Shown here one piece after another: positions 7,871 to 17,103 of a stretch of 64,000 nucleotides of DNA. Under the pieces are notes generated by a model. That model was not told the DNA's origin and ran no database searches. It saw only the letters and a list, made by a program, of their open reading frames with translations. The position numbers and the translations under genes were made by a program. Numbering within the stretch: position 1 is the stretch's first letter; each line of letters begins with the position of its first letter. The stretch spans positions 2,260,501 through 2,324,500 of the forward strand of contig NZ_CP033580.1 in the NCBI RefSeq assembly GCF_003722315.1. The letters are read 5' to 3'. This stretch comes from Thermoanaerobacter ethanolicus JW 200. GTDB lineage: Bacteria > Bacillota > Thermoanaerobacteria > Thermoanaerobacterales > Thermoanaerobacteraceae.

Positions 7871-10105
7871 TTAATCAATTTGTTCTTTTAATATATCTAC
7901 TGGCATAACCTTGGCAACTTTCCTTCTCACAAGATATCTTGAAAGTATATATGTTACAGCAAGTACAACAAAACAACCAACTACACTCTGCCAGCTCAAA
8001 TCAAGAGTTAGTGAAATATCTGTATTTTTTGTGGCTGAGCTCATAAGCTGGTTCATGGTAAATTTCGAAAGTGGAATACCAAGCAAAAATCCTATCGCGA
8101 AGGAATAGCTGTTAAAACCCAAGATCATCTTGAAAATCTGTTTTTCTTTGAATCCTAACATCTTCAAAATTCCAATATTCTTTTTGTTTTCAGTAATAGC
8201 TAAGCCCGACAAAACATAGATTATCAGCAGTGCCAAAATTGCTGAGATAAGACCAAGCACTTCTATGGATTTTTGTAACGTTACAGCTGAACCTTTGAGA
8301 GTTTCTATCATGTAATTTTTATCCTGCGCATCAAATAGCATCTGTTTTGGAATCTGGACTGGAGTATCAGAATAAAGTCCTATAAAACTTCCTTTTTCAA
8401 ACCCGAATATCTTATTGAACTCATTTATATCCATAAAGCCTTGGTTGCCAACTGGAATATCAGCGATCTTTCCAACCTTTAATTTGTATTTCTTTCCATC
8501 AAACTTATTTTTAAGCTCAATCTCTTGCCCCTCTTTCGCATTTAATTTTTGCGCTAATGGTCGTGTTATGACAAAACCACTATTTACTTCTATTCTTGCT
8601 CCTCTTTCATCAAAAAGCTTAACCATATTTGAATTCTTCTCAATTCCATAAATCACAATATTAAAATTGCCATTTTTTGTTTCAAAAGCCTGAAAATTAA
8701 AAGGTTCTACTTTATACTTCTTAAAATTTAGCTCTGTATGAGTACTGATTGAATTTAAAATATACATATACTTGTATTCAAAGTTCTTTTCATAAACTTT
8801 ATTTATTGCATCTATCACAGCATTTTTTGCACTCAATCCGTACATCAAAAGGATTGTTGAAAAAATCACGCCTACCACCAAAACAGCTTCTCGGGCGAAA
8901 TGCCGAACCCCATACTTAAACATAATTCTATTTTGAAAACTAAATTTATCCAAAAAGCTTAACCTTGGCAGTTTGTTGAACTTTATCTCGTCAACCCCAT
9001 GAAGCATCTCAACAATTGTAAGTTTGAAAAATCTCTTAATGGCAACATAGCCAGAACTTAGAATAAAAACTCCTGGAAGAAACATTGCAATAAAAAGCTC
9101 TGATATAGGATAGACATTCTTTACAACAGGTAAAGCAAAATAGGCCCTGAAAAAAGTTGAAAAAGGAATTGCTTCAATAAAGCCCAAGACAGAACCAAAA
9201 ATACTCCCAATTAGCCAAATATAAATTGGCAGATGCATAAAGACTTTTATTACCTCTTTATCCGAATATCCTAAGGAATAAAGGGTTCCTATCTCTGCAT
9301 GCATATTGTTGATAAGCCTTCGCATAACAATAAACAAAATTACTGATGACATGAATATCACAAACAAACTTATTGGCAATGTTGACCTTTTCACACTGTC
9401 AATTTTAATCTCAGCAAAAGTGATGCGAGGATTTTCTGATCTTGATACAAACTTTAAAAGGCCCCATTTTTGATTTACATCACTTTTAAAACTATCAATA
9501 TCTTTGAGATTCCCTTTGAACATATAATAATGATAAGGAAAAACTTTTGCAATTGTTTTCAAGTCCTCTTCATTCATTGCAGCAATTCCAAAGTGTTCAG
9601 AATCAGGCAAAAAATCTTGATCGTTTTTGATAATATAAATGTAATCTGGCAAATAAAATATTCCACTTATAATAAAATTCTTATTTGCAATTTTAATTGT
9701 ATCTCCTATTTTGTATTGATGCTTTTTGAAAAAGTTTGGATCAATTAAAATCTCACCTTTGTGGGGCATATTCCCTAAGCTTACAAATGGTTTATTTATT
9801 TGTTTTGAGATTGAAAATACTCTTATTGTTTTATTATCTTCTGAATAGTCAACCATAAGTCTTTCTTCAACCTTTAAATTATACTTTGATTCAAGGTATT
9901 TTATGTCAACAGGAAGTGATGTGATAAAGTTTCCATCTTCCTGATTTTGATTTTCAATAAATGCTTTATAATTCTCGTCAATATTTCTTACTGTTATACT
10001 AAAAAGAGCATATGCCATTGAAGCAATTGCAACAAGCAGTACAATTGACAAAAACTGAGCCTTTTCTCGTAACATAATCCTTTTTGGAATTCTTTTTATA
10101 ACCAT
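7871..10105 (-). CDS. MacB/FtsX-type ABC transporter permease
   Basis: 744 residues. A first membrane helix (about 16-35) is followed by a large outward domain, then a cluster of three helices near 245-360 and a helix near 405-430. A second outward domain and three C-terminal helices (about 625-735) complete the duplicated FtsX layout (PF02687 twice). Such permeases work with a LolD/MacB-like ATPase in mechanotransmission, for example peptide resistance or lipid export, and do not form a classical import channel. Its start overlaps the stop of the ATPase frame (TAATG), showing translational coupling. Substrate unknown; TetR control suggests induction by a toxic compound. Confidence 0.85.
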   Translation of the reverse strand: MVIKRIPKRIMLREKAQFLSIVLLVAIASMAYALFSITVRNIDENYKAFIENQNQEDGNFITSLPVDIKYLESKYNLKVEERLMVDYSEDNKTIRVFSISKQINKPFVSLGNMPHKGEILIDPNFFKKHQYKIGDTIKIANKNFIISGIFYLPDYIYIIKNDQDFLPDSEHFGIAAMNEEDLKTIAKVFPYHYYMFKGNLKDIDSFKSDVNQKWGLLKFVSRSENPRITFAEIKIDSVKRSTLPISLFVIFMSSVILFIVMRRLINNMHAEIGTLYSLGYSDKEVIKVFMHLPIYIWLIGSIFGSVLGFIEAIPFSTFFRAYFALPVVKNVYPISELFIAMFLPGVFILSSGYVAIKRFFKLTIVEMLHGVDEIKFNKLPRLSFLDKFSFQNRIMFKYGVRHFAREAVLVVGVIFSTILLMYGLSAKNAVIDAINKVYEKNFEYKYMYILNSISTHTELNFKKYKVEPFNFQAFETKNGNFNIVIYGIEKNSNMVKLFDERGARIEVNSGFVITRPLAQKLNAKEGQEIELKNKFDGKKYKLKVGKIADIPVGNQGFMDINEFNKIFGFEKGSFIGLYSDTPVQIPKQMLFDAQDKNYMIETLKGSAVTLQKSIEVLGLISAILALLIIYVLSGLAITENKKNIGILKMLGFKEKQIFKMILGFNSYSFAIGFLLGIPLSKFTMNQLMSSATKNTDISLTLDLSWQSVVGCFVVLAVTYILSRYLVRRKVAKVMPVDILKEQID

Positions 10106-10804
10106 TACCAGGTCACCTCTTTTGCAGGTACTTTGTTATGATTTTCTATAAATTCTACCACCCTACCGCTTCGCAGACGTATTGTAGCATCTGACATATT
10201 GGATATTGCAAGGTTATGGGTGATGATTAAAATTGTTGCGTTGAATCTTTTATTTACATTCTCAAGAAGTTCTAAAACAAGTTTTGCGCTCTCATAATCC
10301 AAAGCACCTGTTGGCTCATCACAAAGAATTATGGATGGGTTCTTGACAACAGCTCGTGCAATGGCCACTCTTTGTTGCTGCCCCCCCTGAGAGCTCAAAA
10401 GGAAATTTATCTTTTTCTGAATACACATCAACCATCTTCAAAACCTTATCAACATCAAGAGAGTTTTTGCTCAAAACTGCACTTGATAAAACATTTTCAT
10501 ATACAGTAAGGCCGTTTATAAGATTATAAAATTGAAAAACAAAACCAACATAATCGCGCCTGTAAAGTGCAAGCTCGTTTTTGGAAAACTTTGTTATTTC
10601 CTTGCTATCAACAAAAACCCTTCCTCTATCTGCCCTATCGAGTCCTCCAAGGATATTAAAAAGGGTAGTCTTACCTGAGCCAGATGGTCCAACAACTGTA
10701 TAAATTTTCCCCTTTTCAAATTCAAAGCTAACATCATCCAATGCCCTGACATTGTTCGCTCCCACTTTGTAAATTCGTGTCAAGTTTTCAACCACTATAA
10801 ACAT
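10105..10804 (-). pseudogene. ABC transporter ATP-binding protein, frameshifted at a G7 tract
   Basis: Two frames together make one normal LolD/MacB-type ATPase of about 233 residues. The first frame (from 10804) has Walker A G-P-S-G-S-G-K-T and Q-F-Y-N-L, and reaches L-S-G-G. There the minus strand reads TCA followed by seven G, and the frame goes off into ATKSGHC. The other frame continues from the same spot with [10 protein letters not shown], Walker [12 protein letters not shown] and the H-loop I-T-H-N. Six G would restore it. Possible reasons are sequencing error, real loss, or slippage at the run. Confidence 0.8.
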
Positions 10805-10848
10805 CCAAGCTCATCTCCCAATCAAAAATCTTAAAATTGTTCATTTAT

Positions 10849-10878
10849 ATTATGACTAATTGGTCATATGACTGTCAA
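10849..10878 (-). promoter_or_regulatory. Promoter of the ABC transporter with TetR operator
   Basis: On the minus strand, TTGACA (10873-10878) and CATAAT (10849-10854) are 18 bp apart. A palindrome ATGACTAATTGGTCAT (10852-10867) fills the spacer. A related half-site TTATGACT lies just before the tetR start near 11565. This is the layout for repression by the adjacent TetR protein. Confidence 0.65.
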
Positions 10879-10896
10879 GTCATATTTGACAATATT

Positions 10897-11571
10897 TCAT
10901 TCTTTTTCTAATCCTTCTTTTAAAAGCTTTAAAAACTGTTCAAAAAAACCACGAAAATACTCTATATCCAAAGAATATGTAGAGGTGCCTTCTTGGTTAA
11001 TTGCTCTTTCTATTACAAATTTTTTTAAATAAAAACTTGCACCTTCTAAAAAAATTGCTATTATAAGAGGATTAATATCATCTCTAATAAATCCTTTTTC
11101 CTGGTTGTTTTTAACAATCTCAACTAAAAACTCACGCGATTTAGTCAAAAACTTCTCATTTATTTCATCTTTAAATGGTGAGTCGTTGAAAAAAAATGCT
11201 CGCTCAAGCAGAATATATTCGTCTTTTAGAGATTTTAAAGCCAACCATACAGTTTTCAACGAATTTTCGTAATAATCAAATATACTCATCTGCTTTATAT
11301 TTATTTTATTCAAAAGATCTAAGAATTTAGAATAAGCCATCTCAATTGAATAAAAATACATATCCTTTTTATTTTCAAAATACTGATACATACTCCCCTT
11401 TGCAACAGAGCACTCTTTTGCAACATCTGTAATGTCAACCTTGTGATAGGGCTTTTGGGAAAAATATCTTATGAGTGTATCTGTAATAAGTTTTCGCTTT
11501 TCTTCTGGAAGATTAAAAAATGTTTGCTTTGGCATCTCTTTAAATATCACCTCAAGATTATTATGACTCAT
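10897..11571 (-). CDS. TetR-family transcriptional regulator
   Basis: 224 residues. The N-terminal helix-turn-helix is clear: D-T-L-I-R-Y-F, then V-D-I-T-D-V-A-K-E-C-S-V-A-K-G-S-M-Y-Q-Y-F-E-N-K-K-D-M, about residues 28-70. The C-terminal helical domain is the ligand-binding part and is not typed. The gene is co-oriented with, and about 90 bp upstream of, the ABC exporter. The palindrome in the exporter promoter and the half-site at its own start suggest it represses both. The ligand is unknown. Confidence 0.9.
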   Translation of the reverse strand: MSHNNLEVIFKEMPKQTFFNLPEEKRKLITDTLIRYFSQKPYHKVDITDVAKECSVAKGSMYQYFENKKDMYFYSIEMAYSKFLDLLNKINIKQMSIFDYYENSLKTVWLALKSLKDEYILLERAFFFNDSPFKDEINEKFLTKSREFLVEIVKNNQEKGFIRDDINPLIIAIFLEGASFYLKKFVIERAINQEGTSTYSLDIEYFRGFFEQFLKLLKEGLEKE

Positions 11572-11696
11572 AGGTTATAGTATTGTCAAAAGGTAATTCG
11601 CAAAAGTCTGTGTCAAGTTTTCGTAGGTAAATTTTATTAAAAATTTTTGGTTCTATAATAAATGTTGTGGTGGATAAAAATCACTCATAAAAAAAG

Positions 11697-11772
11697 CGCA
11701 CTTATTCTGAATTCCTGTTATAATAGAAGTGACCAAACAAAATCCATTAAAAAGAGGCATCAGAATAAGTGC
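11697..11772. repeat. Inverted repeat at the start of the ISL3 relic
   Basis: GCACTTATTCTGA (11698-11710) is mirrored by TCAGAATAAGTGC (11760-11772), with a TATAAT-containing spacer. It lies directly in front of the transposase remnant and may have controlled its expression. Confidence 0.55.
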
Positions 11773-12488
11773 ATACAAATTATATCACAAAATTCCTAAA
11801 ATCTGAAGATATAATTTGGGAGGACAAATAGAAAGTGAAGATGAAATAGAACTCCATATAAGAATGAAACAAAAACCTCATACTTGCCCAAGATGTGGAA
11901 AATTAACCTCTAAGGTGCACGACTACAGAACCCAAAGAATAAAAGACATACCATTATGGGGCAAAAAAAACTTTTTATTGTGCCCAGAAAAAGAAGGTTT
12001 GTAGACCCTAAGAAAAGAAAAATATTAGACATTCTAAAAGACAGGAAGCAAGAAGTTTTAGTAGATAGTAGAATAAAGAAAGTATTTCAAAAGAAGTAGA
12101 AATTTGCTCCTCGCAAAATATCACAGCCTTCATTATAGTTAAAAAGAAAAATTGGATGTAATGTTCTGGTACAGTGATGATTTAAGAATAGCCCATCAAC
12201 TAAAGGAAAGTTTTAATAACGTGTTAAAAAGCAAATCTTCTGATGAAGCAAAAAAAGAACTAAAATTATGGATACAAAAAGCAAAAGAAAGTGGAATTCT
12301 TGATTTCGCTACATGTGTAAAAGTATTTAGTCGTTGGTTTGAAGAAATAGCAAATGCATTTGACGTGCCTTATTACAAACTCTGTAACTGAAGGTTATAA
12401 CAATAAAATTAAGGTTCTTAAAAGAAATGCTTATGGTTATCAGAATTTCGATAGATTTAGGAAGAGAATATTATACTGCAATGCTTGA
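11769..12488 (+). pseudogene. ISL3-family transposase, degenerate
   Basis: Pieces in three frames follow the ISL3 transposase. The N-terminus reads HTNYITKFLKSEDIIW, then a frameshift near 11820, then the zinc motif T-C-P-R-C-G-K...H-D-Y-R-T-Q-R-I-K-D-I-P-L. Next comes a large deletion around 12000-12150. The DDE C-terminal part follows (WIQKAKESGILDFATCVKVF), with a further frameshift and the ending NAYGYQNFDRFRKRILYC. The N-A-Y-G-Y-x-N-F-x-R-F end is diagnostic for ISL3. The protein would normally exceed 400 residues; this copy is dead. Confidence 0.8.
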
Positions 12489-12869
12489 GTTAAAGTTTTT
12501 TACATTCCTACAGGTATTATTATACTATTTTGTCCTTTAATTACAAGAATGTTGAAGGAAATGTGGTAGAAAATAACTAACTACTTTTATTACAAAATTT
12601 ATGGTAATTTCTTTATATGTTCAGACAACTTTAAAGTGCAGGCATTCAAAAAAATGCCCACCGCAACTATTGACAAAGAGCCAAAAATCTAAAAAGTTGA
12701 GCCATTCACATCCCTCTGGATAAATAAAGGTGAGGACAAAATTAAGAATTTCACTAGAGAGATGAAAAATGGCTCAACATATCAATAATTATACTGAATA
12801 TCAAACTATAGCCTAATACTGCATACTTGTAACTATCCGCTATATTCTTATACAAAATCTTGTACTAAC
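12489..12869. other. Intergenic stretch, probable IS debris
   Basis: No gene is open here. Near 12640-12830 on the plus strand, a GAGATG site precedes ATGGCTCAACATATC..., reading MAQHINNYTEYQTIA before a stop. This looks like the first codons of a truncated transposase gene with its leader. I cannot name the family. No clear terminator after dhaL was seen. Confidence 0.3.
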
Positions 12870-13523
12870 TTACGGTAAATTATTCATAAATGTTTCTAAT
12901 ATTAGCACTGATGAAGCTGCACCCGGATCAAGGTGTCCTATTGCCCTTTCTCCAAGTCTCATTGCTCTACCCTTCTTTGCTATCAATGGGATAGTAGATT
13001 CTGCACCTTTCTTAGATGCTTCTACAAACATCTCAAATGCTTTTTTGGGCTCTATATTTTCTTCTATAGCCTTTGTAAAAGCATCCAACCCCGGCCTTAA
13101 AGCGTCGACCATTGTTTTTTCTCCTATTACAGCTTTACCTCTCATTTCAACCGATTCTATTGCCACTTTAAACATATTGTAAAAAACTTCAAAATTAACT
13201 TCTTCTTTATTTTCTGCAGGTTCTCCAAATTTCATAAAAAAACCTCCATATAATGGTCCTGCAGCACCACCAACTTTAGATAATAAAGCCATACCTACTT
13301 TTTTAAAGAAAAACGTTATATTTTTTTCTTTCCATTCTGCTAAATTTCTCATAACCTCTCTAAATCCTATACTAAGATTTACGCCATGATCACCATCACC
13401 TATTTCTGAATCCAATTTAGTTAAATAATCTTTTTGTTGTTCTATAACTTCCGCTAAATTTTCAATAACTTTTATGAAGTAAGATTTTTCAAGTATGTAA
13501 TTCTTATACATGACAATTTTCAC
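12870..13523 (-). CDS. dhaL: Dihydroxyacetone kinase subunit DhaL
   Basis: 217 residues if read from GTG at 13523. The ATG at 13511 is also possible and better spaced from the AAGGGAG site. The ADP/Mg-binding motif D-S-E-I-G-D-G-D-H-G-V-N (about 40-50), G-G-A-A-G-P-L-Y-G and the late L-G-E-R-A-x-G-H-x-D-P-G-A are all in place. In PTS-dependent systems DhaL holds tightly bound ADP that is rephosphorylated by DhaM and passes phosphate to dihydroxyacetone on DhaK. It is the last gene of the catabolic cluster, 88 bp after dhaK, with a hairpin in the gap. Confidence 0.93.
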   Translation of the reverse strand: MKIVMYKNYILEKSYFIKVIENLAEVIEQQKDYLTKLDSEIGDGDHGVNLSIGFREVMRNLAEWKEKNITFFFKKVGMALLSKVGGAAGPLYGGFFMKFGEPAENKEEVNFEVFYNMFKVAIESVEMRGKAVIGEKTMVDALRPGLDAFTKAIEENIEPKKAFEMFVEASKKGAESTIPLIAKKGRAMRLGERAIGHLDPGAASSVLILETFMNNLP

Positions 13524-13552
13524 TCCCTTATGTTAGTCTGAAGGTTATTAAA

Positions 13553-13580
13553 CGAACACCACTAATTTCGCTGGTGTTCG
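13553..13580 (-). promoter_or_regulatory. Intercistronic hairpin between dhaK and dhaL
   Basis: CGAACACCA and TGGTGTTCG form a nine-base-pair stem with a 10-base loop. The minus strand continues TTTAATAACC, not a clean U tract. It may be an attenuator or mRNA processing site lowering dhaL relative to dhaK. Confidence 0.5.
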
Positions 13581-13610
13581 CTTCAGAACAATTAATAAAC
13601 AATTGCTTTA

Positions 13611-14606
13611 TTACTTGATGACACAATAAGGAGTATCGCAAGGATAATCTAATAGCTCTTTCAATTCTTTGTCTAATTTCATTAGAGTAACTGACATGCC
13701 TACCATATCCATTGTAGTAGCATATGCTCCCACGAATGACCTATAAATCTTAATTTCGCTTTGTTCTAGAATCTGAGCTACTTTTCTAAAACAAATATGT
13801 AAGTCCATTAGCGGAGTAGCTCCTAAACTATTTACAAGTACTGCTACTTCATCTCCCTTACTAAACGGTAAGTCAGGTAATATATGATTCATTATTTCAT
13901 CAATTACCTTATCAGCTTCCTGTAGTTTACCTCTTCTAACGCCTGGTTCACCATGTATACCCATGCCTATTTCCATAAGTCCTTCCTCTAATTCAAACAT
14001 TGGTTTACCTGTTGATGGATGTGTTGCTGCTGCAAGTGCAACTCCCATTGTTCTTGTGTTGTCATTTGCTTTTATTGCAGCAGCTTTTACTTCATCCAAA
14101 TCTGCACCCGTAGCTGCTTTAGCACCTGCTATCTTGAATACAAAGAAATCTCCTGCAATTCCTCTCCGATCTTTAATATTCGCTGAAGAAGCCACATCAT
14201 CAGTAACCAAAACCGTCTCAACTCTAATTCCATCTGCAGCTGCCATTTCAACTCCCATGTCAAAATTCATTACATCTCCTGCATAATTTCCATATAAATA
14301 TAGGCATCCACATCCTGCATCTACAGCTTTAACTGCATTATAGCATGGCTCTGGAGAAGGAGAAGTATTGATATTTCCTATAACCGCTGCATCTGCAAAA
14401 TTTTCGCCAACATATCCTAAGAATAGCGGTTCATGCCCTGAACCTCCTCCTATAATTATCCCTACCTTGTTTTTCACTGGAGCCCTTTTATAAACTACTA
14501 CACGTCCATCATTTTCAAGTAATTTTACATGTTTATCATGAGCTTTACAAAACCCTTCCAGCATTTCCTCCACCACGTCATACGGATTATTAATTAATCT
14601 TCTCAT
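13611..14606 (-). CDS. dhaK: Dihydroxyacetone kinase subunit DhaK
   Basis: 331 residues, normal length. The N-terminus M-R-R-L-I-N-N-P-Y-D-V-V-E-E-M-L-E-G and G-G-G-S-G-H-E-P-L-F-L-G are DhaK hallmarks. The substrate-binding His, which forms the hemiaminal with dihydroxyacetone, is in M-G-I-H-G-E-P-G near residue 218. It makes dihydroxyacetone phosphate for glycolysis. The start has a GAAAGGAG site. Its neighbours are the DhaM remnant upstream and dhaL downstream, the usual set for phosphotransfer from PEP via EI/HPr. Confidence 0.95.
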   Translation of the reverse strand: MRRLINNPYDVVEEMLEGFCKAHDKHVKLLENDGRVVVYKRAPVKNKVGIIIGGGSGHEPLFLGYVGENFADAAVIGNINTSPSPEPCYNAVKAVDAGCGCLYLYGNYAGDVMNFDMGVEMAAADGIRVETVLVTDDVASSANIKDRRGIAGDFFVFKIAGAKAATGADLDEVKAAAIKANDNTRTMGVALAAATHPSTGKPMFELEEGLMEIGMGIHGEPGVRRGKLQEADKVIDEIMNHILPDLPFSKGDEVAVLVNSLGATPLMDLHICFRKVAQILEQSEIKIYRSFVGAYATTMDMVGMSVTLMKLDKELKELLDYPCDTPYCVIK

Positions 14607-14645
14607 AAAAATCTCCTTTCTTTAATTAACTTAAATTAACCAAAT

Positions 14646-15030
14646 TTATTTACTCTTTTGTTTTCTTCTGCTGCATGAATAAATTTCGTTTTTATTATTA
14701 GTAATTGAAGCTTGTATAACAGTTGCTATTGTTCCTACAGCCAAAGGTTCATCTACAAGTATAATTTTTTTCTTAATTCCTCATTTAGCATATCTAACAC
14801 CATTTGAGTCGCCATAATAGAACTTCCTATATCTGCAAAAATAAAGATATTGTCACCATCATAAATTCCTCTATTACCTTTTTTATTTTTAAAGGATTAG
14901 TTCCTATACGCTCATCTTCCGTACCACTAATTGGTATTAACTTGGATTGTTTATTATTCATTTGTTCAGCTATCTCTACAACACCCTCAGCAACCTTTTT
15001 GCTATGTGATACTATTATAAAGACTGCCAT
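14646..15030 (-). pseudogene. dhaM: DhaM (PTS EIIA-type phosphotransferase), frameshifted
   Basis: The first 60 residues (MAVFIIVSHSKKVAEGVVEIA) contain S-H-S in place of the canonical V-S-H-S-x-x-[IL]-A, and match the EIIA-mannose fold of DhaM. At about 14850 the frame leaves for MMVTISLFLQI and stops. A shifted frame continues with GDNIFIFADIGSSIMATQMV, VDEPLAVGTIATVIQAS and a stop at 14646, completing a domain of about 127 residues. The shift lies around GAATTTATGATGG. Without it DhaM would be normal. If real, phosphate transfer to DhaL must use another DhaM or be lost. Confidence 0.8.
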
Positions 15031-15140
15031 TTAAATCCCTCTCTTTTGTATCGCTACAACACAATATATTTGCAATAAACTTCATGATTTTCCCTCATGA
15101 TCAAATAGCTTAGAATCTTCGCATATTAAGAAGGGACATA

Positions 15141-15168
15141 GATACCCCCGTGTAAAAGCGGGGGTATC
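15141..15168 (-). promoter_or_regulatory. GC-rich hairpin between the FGGY kinase and dhaM
   Basis: GATACCCCCG and CGGGGGTATC form a strong 10-base-pair stem just after the kinase stop codon. No U run follows on the minus strand, so it more likely stabilises the upstream mRNA end or sets a processing point. Nothing gene-like lies in 15031-15180. Confidence 0.55.
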
Positions 15169-15180
15169 TACTACTTATTA

Positions 15181-16710
15181 TCACAGTTCGCTTATTTTAT
15201 CATTAACTTTCTTTAATGCATAATATATTTCCCTATATATATCGTAAACTTTTTCATATTTGCTCTTATTTTCAGCAATTGGCACAGTTCTAGTTTCTAT
15301 TTTTAGAAGTTTTCTTGCTGCTTCTTTAACTGATGGCCAGAAACCCGCTCCTACCCCTGCAAGTATAGCCGCACCATATGATCCCCCTTCGCCACTGTAA
15401 CTCACTGTAACAACTTCTGTACCTAATATATCTGCTTGGATTTGTCTCCATTTAGGATTTATAGCTCCTCCTCCACTTACTCTAACCTGTGTGAGGGGAA
15501 CACCTAATGTTTCAATTAATTTTAATGCATCCTTCAAGCTGAAAACAATGCCTTCTAACACAGCTCTTACAAACGCTCTTTTATCATGCATAACATTTAT
15601 TCCAACAAAAACACCTCTTGCATTTGGATCAGTGTAAGGGCATCTTTCACCTACTATATATGGAGTAAACAATAATCCATTAGCCCCTACCTCAACTTGC
15701 ATAGCTTCATTCACTAAAATGTTATATGCATCTTCTCCGCTCAGATTTGCAATAATTTTTTCTTCGAGACCAAATGAATCTCTAAACCATTTGAAAGACC
15801 CGCCAGCCGCAAGGGTACATCCGAAAATATTCCATTCTCCTGGTACTCCACCTCTAAAAAGTTGTAAGGAACCTCCTGGATTGCGTCCAAATTTTGAAAG
15901 AGCAACGGAAGCAATTCCTGCTGTACCAATTATAAGCATCGCTATTCCTTCTTCAGTTGCTCCAGTTCCTACTGCCTGAGCTAATACATCTCCAGCTCCG
16001 CCTACTACTGGGGTACCTTCTTTTAAGCCTAATATTGAAGCTGCTTCAGAAGTTAAATGTCCACTTATTTCTGGACTTTCTACTACATCTGGGAAAATGC
16101 TCTTCTTTATTTCAAGCAAATTTATTAAATCATCTGACCATTTATTTTTCTCAACATCATATAAGCAGGTACCACTTGCATCAGAAACATCCGTAGCAAT
16201 TTTTCCTGTTAATTTATATCTAATATAATCTTTAGCTATTACAAATTTATCTATTTTTTCATAATTTTCTGGTTCTACTTCTTTAATCCACAAAATTTTC
16301 CCAATAGTATATCCAGGTAAAGCAGTATTTGCAACATAGTCTATTAACTTATCTTCTCCTCCAACTTTGTTATGAACCTCATCACATTGTTTTCCAACAC
16401 GATTGTCATTCCACATTATAGCATTTCTTATGACTTTTCTATTTTTATCAAGTGGTACTAGAGTATGCATTTGACCGCTCAATCCAATCGCTGCTATTTC
16501 TTCAGGTTTGATTGCAGCTTTTTCTAAAGCCTTCTTTATTGTGTCAACAGTTGCATCCCACCACACTTCAGGGTCACTTTCTGTCCAGCCGGGTCTTGGA
16601 ACAATAAAATCATATTCTTTTGTTGCTTTAGCTACAATTTCACCTGTTTCGTTAACAATTATCGTTTTACATGCAGAAGTACCAACATCAATTCCCAACA
16701 CATATGCCAT
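15181..16710 (-). CDS. xylB: FGGY-family carbohydrate kinase, xylulokinase-like
   Basis: 509 residues. The ATPase-fold motifs are visible: G-I-D-V-G-T-S-A-C-K (phosphate 1), I-G-L-S-G-Q-M-H-T-L-V, M-W-N-D-N-R, G-G-A-G-D-V (substrate Asp), G-T-A-G-I and V-S-G-G-G-A (adenosine). The Q-M-H and W-N-D-N-R blocks are those of xylulokinases, so D-xylulose or a related ketose or polyol is the probable substrate. In this operon the true substrate may be another four- or five-carbon ketose, whose phosphate would feed RpiB, transketolase and transaldolase. A hairpin follows the stop. Confidence 0.85.
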   Translation of the reverse strand: MAYVLGIDVGTSACKTIIVNETGEIVAKATKEYDFIVPRPGWTESDPEVWWDATVDTIKKALEKAAIKPEEIAAIGLSGQMHTLVPLDKNRKVIRNAIMWNDNRVGKQCDEVHNKVGGEDKLIDYVANTALPGYTIGKILWIKEVEPENYEKIDKFVIAKDYIRYKLTGKIATDVSDASGTCLYDVEKNKWSDDLINLLEIKKSIFPDVVESPEISGHLTSEAASILGLKEGTPVVGGAGDVLAQAVGTGATEEGIAMLIIGTAGIASVALSKFGRNPGGSLQLFRGGVPGEWNIFGCTLAAGGSFKWFRDSFGLEEKIIANLSGEDAYNILVNEAMQVEVGANGLLFTPYIVGERCPYTDPNARGVFVGINVMHDKRAFVRAVLEGIVFSLKDALKLIETLGVPLTQVRVSGGGAINPKWRQIQADILGTEVVTVSYSGEGGSYGAAILAGVGAGFWPSVKEAARKLLKIETRTVPIAENKSKYEKVYDIYREIYYALKKVNDKISEL

Positions 16711-16752
16711 AATATACTCCCCCTTTATCCTTAATGTAAACTTATTAAAACA

Positions 16753-17103
16753 TTAAACTGTTGCATACAACAATAATCCACCCAATAAACCTCCTAAAAT
16801 TCCTGCCAAAATTGCTGCCCAATTTATTTTTTTGCGATCAAACAAATCAGCTACAAAAGCACCCCAAAATGCCGTCAATGCTTGGTCACTCCATGGTCCT
16901 GGAAGATGGCCACTCATTTGTGGCTCAAAAATCAGCCCTATTCCATGATTAACTAACCACACCGTACCCACTATAAAAAATCCTGCAAGTAAGCCTCCAA
17001 TGCTTTTCCATTCCTCAGCAAGTTTTCCCCACATTAATCCTATTGCCAGTGGAAATAAAATGCCGCCAAATATAGTAGTTACTACATGTTGCCATGTCCA
17101 CAT
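16753..17103 (-). CDS. Small membrane protein, second member of a Lin0368-type putative glycerol transporter pair
   Basis: 116 residues with three or four hydrophobic segments (I-F-G-G-I-L-F-P-L-A-I-G-L-M-W-G, G-G-L-L-A-G-F-F-I-V-G-T-V-W-L-V, A-A-I-L-A-G-I-L-G-G-L-L-G-G-L-L). Conserved-looking polar points are W-S-D-Q-A and D-L-F-D-R-K-K. It begins directly after its partner (stop 17104, start 17103). Pairs like this sit with dhaK/dhaL in the Listeria gol operon and are annotated as putative glycerol transporter subunits. That function is not proven, and I rely on family memory plus context. Confidence 0.6.
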   Translation of the reverse strand: MWTWQHVVTTIFGGILFPLAIGLMWGKLAEEWKSIGGLLAGFFIVGTVWLVNHGIGLIFEPQMSGHLPGPWSDQALTAFWGAFVADLFDRKKINWAAILAGILGGLLGGLLLYATV

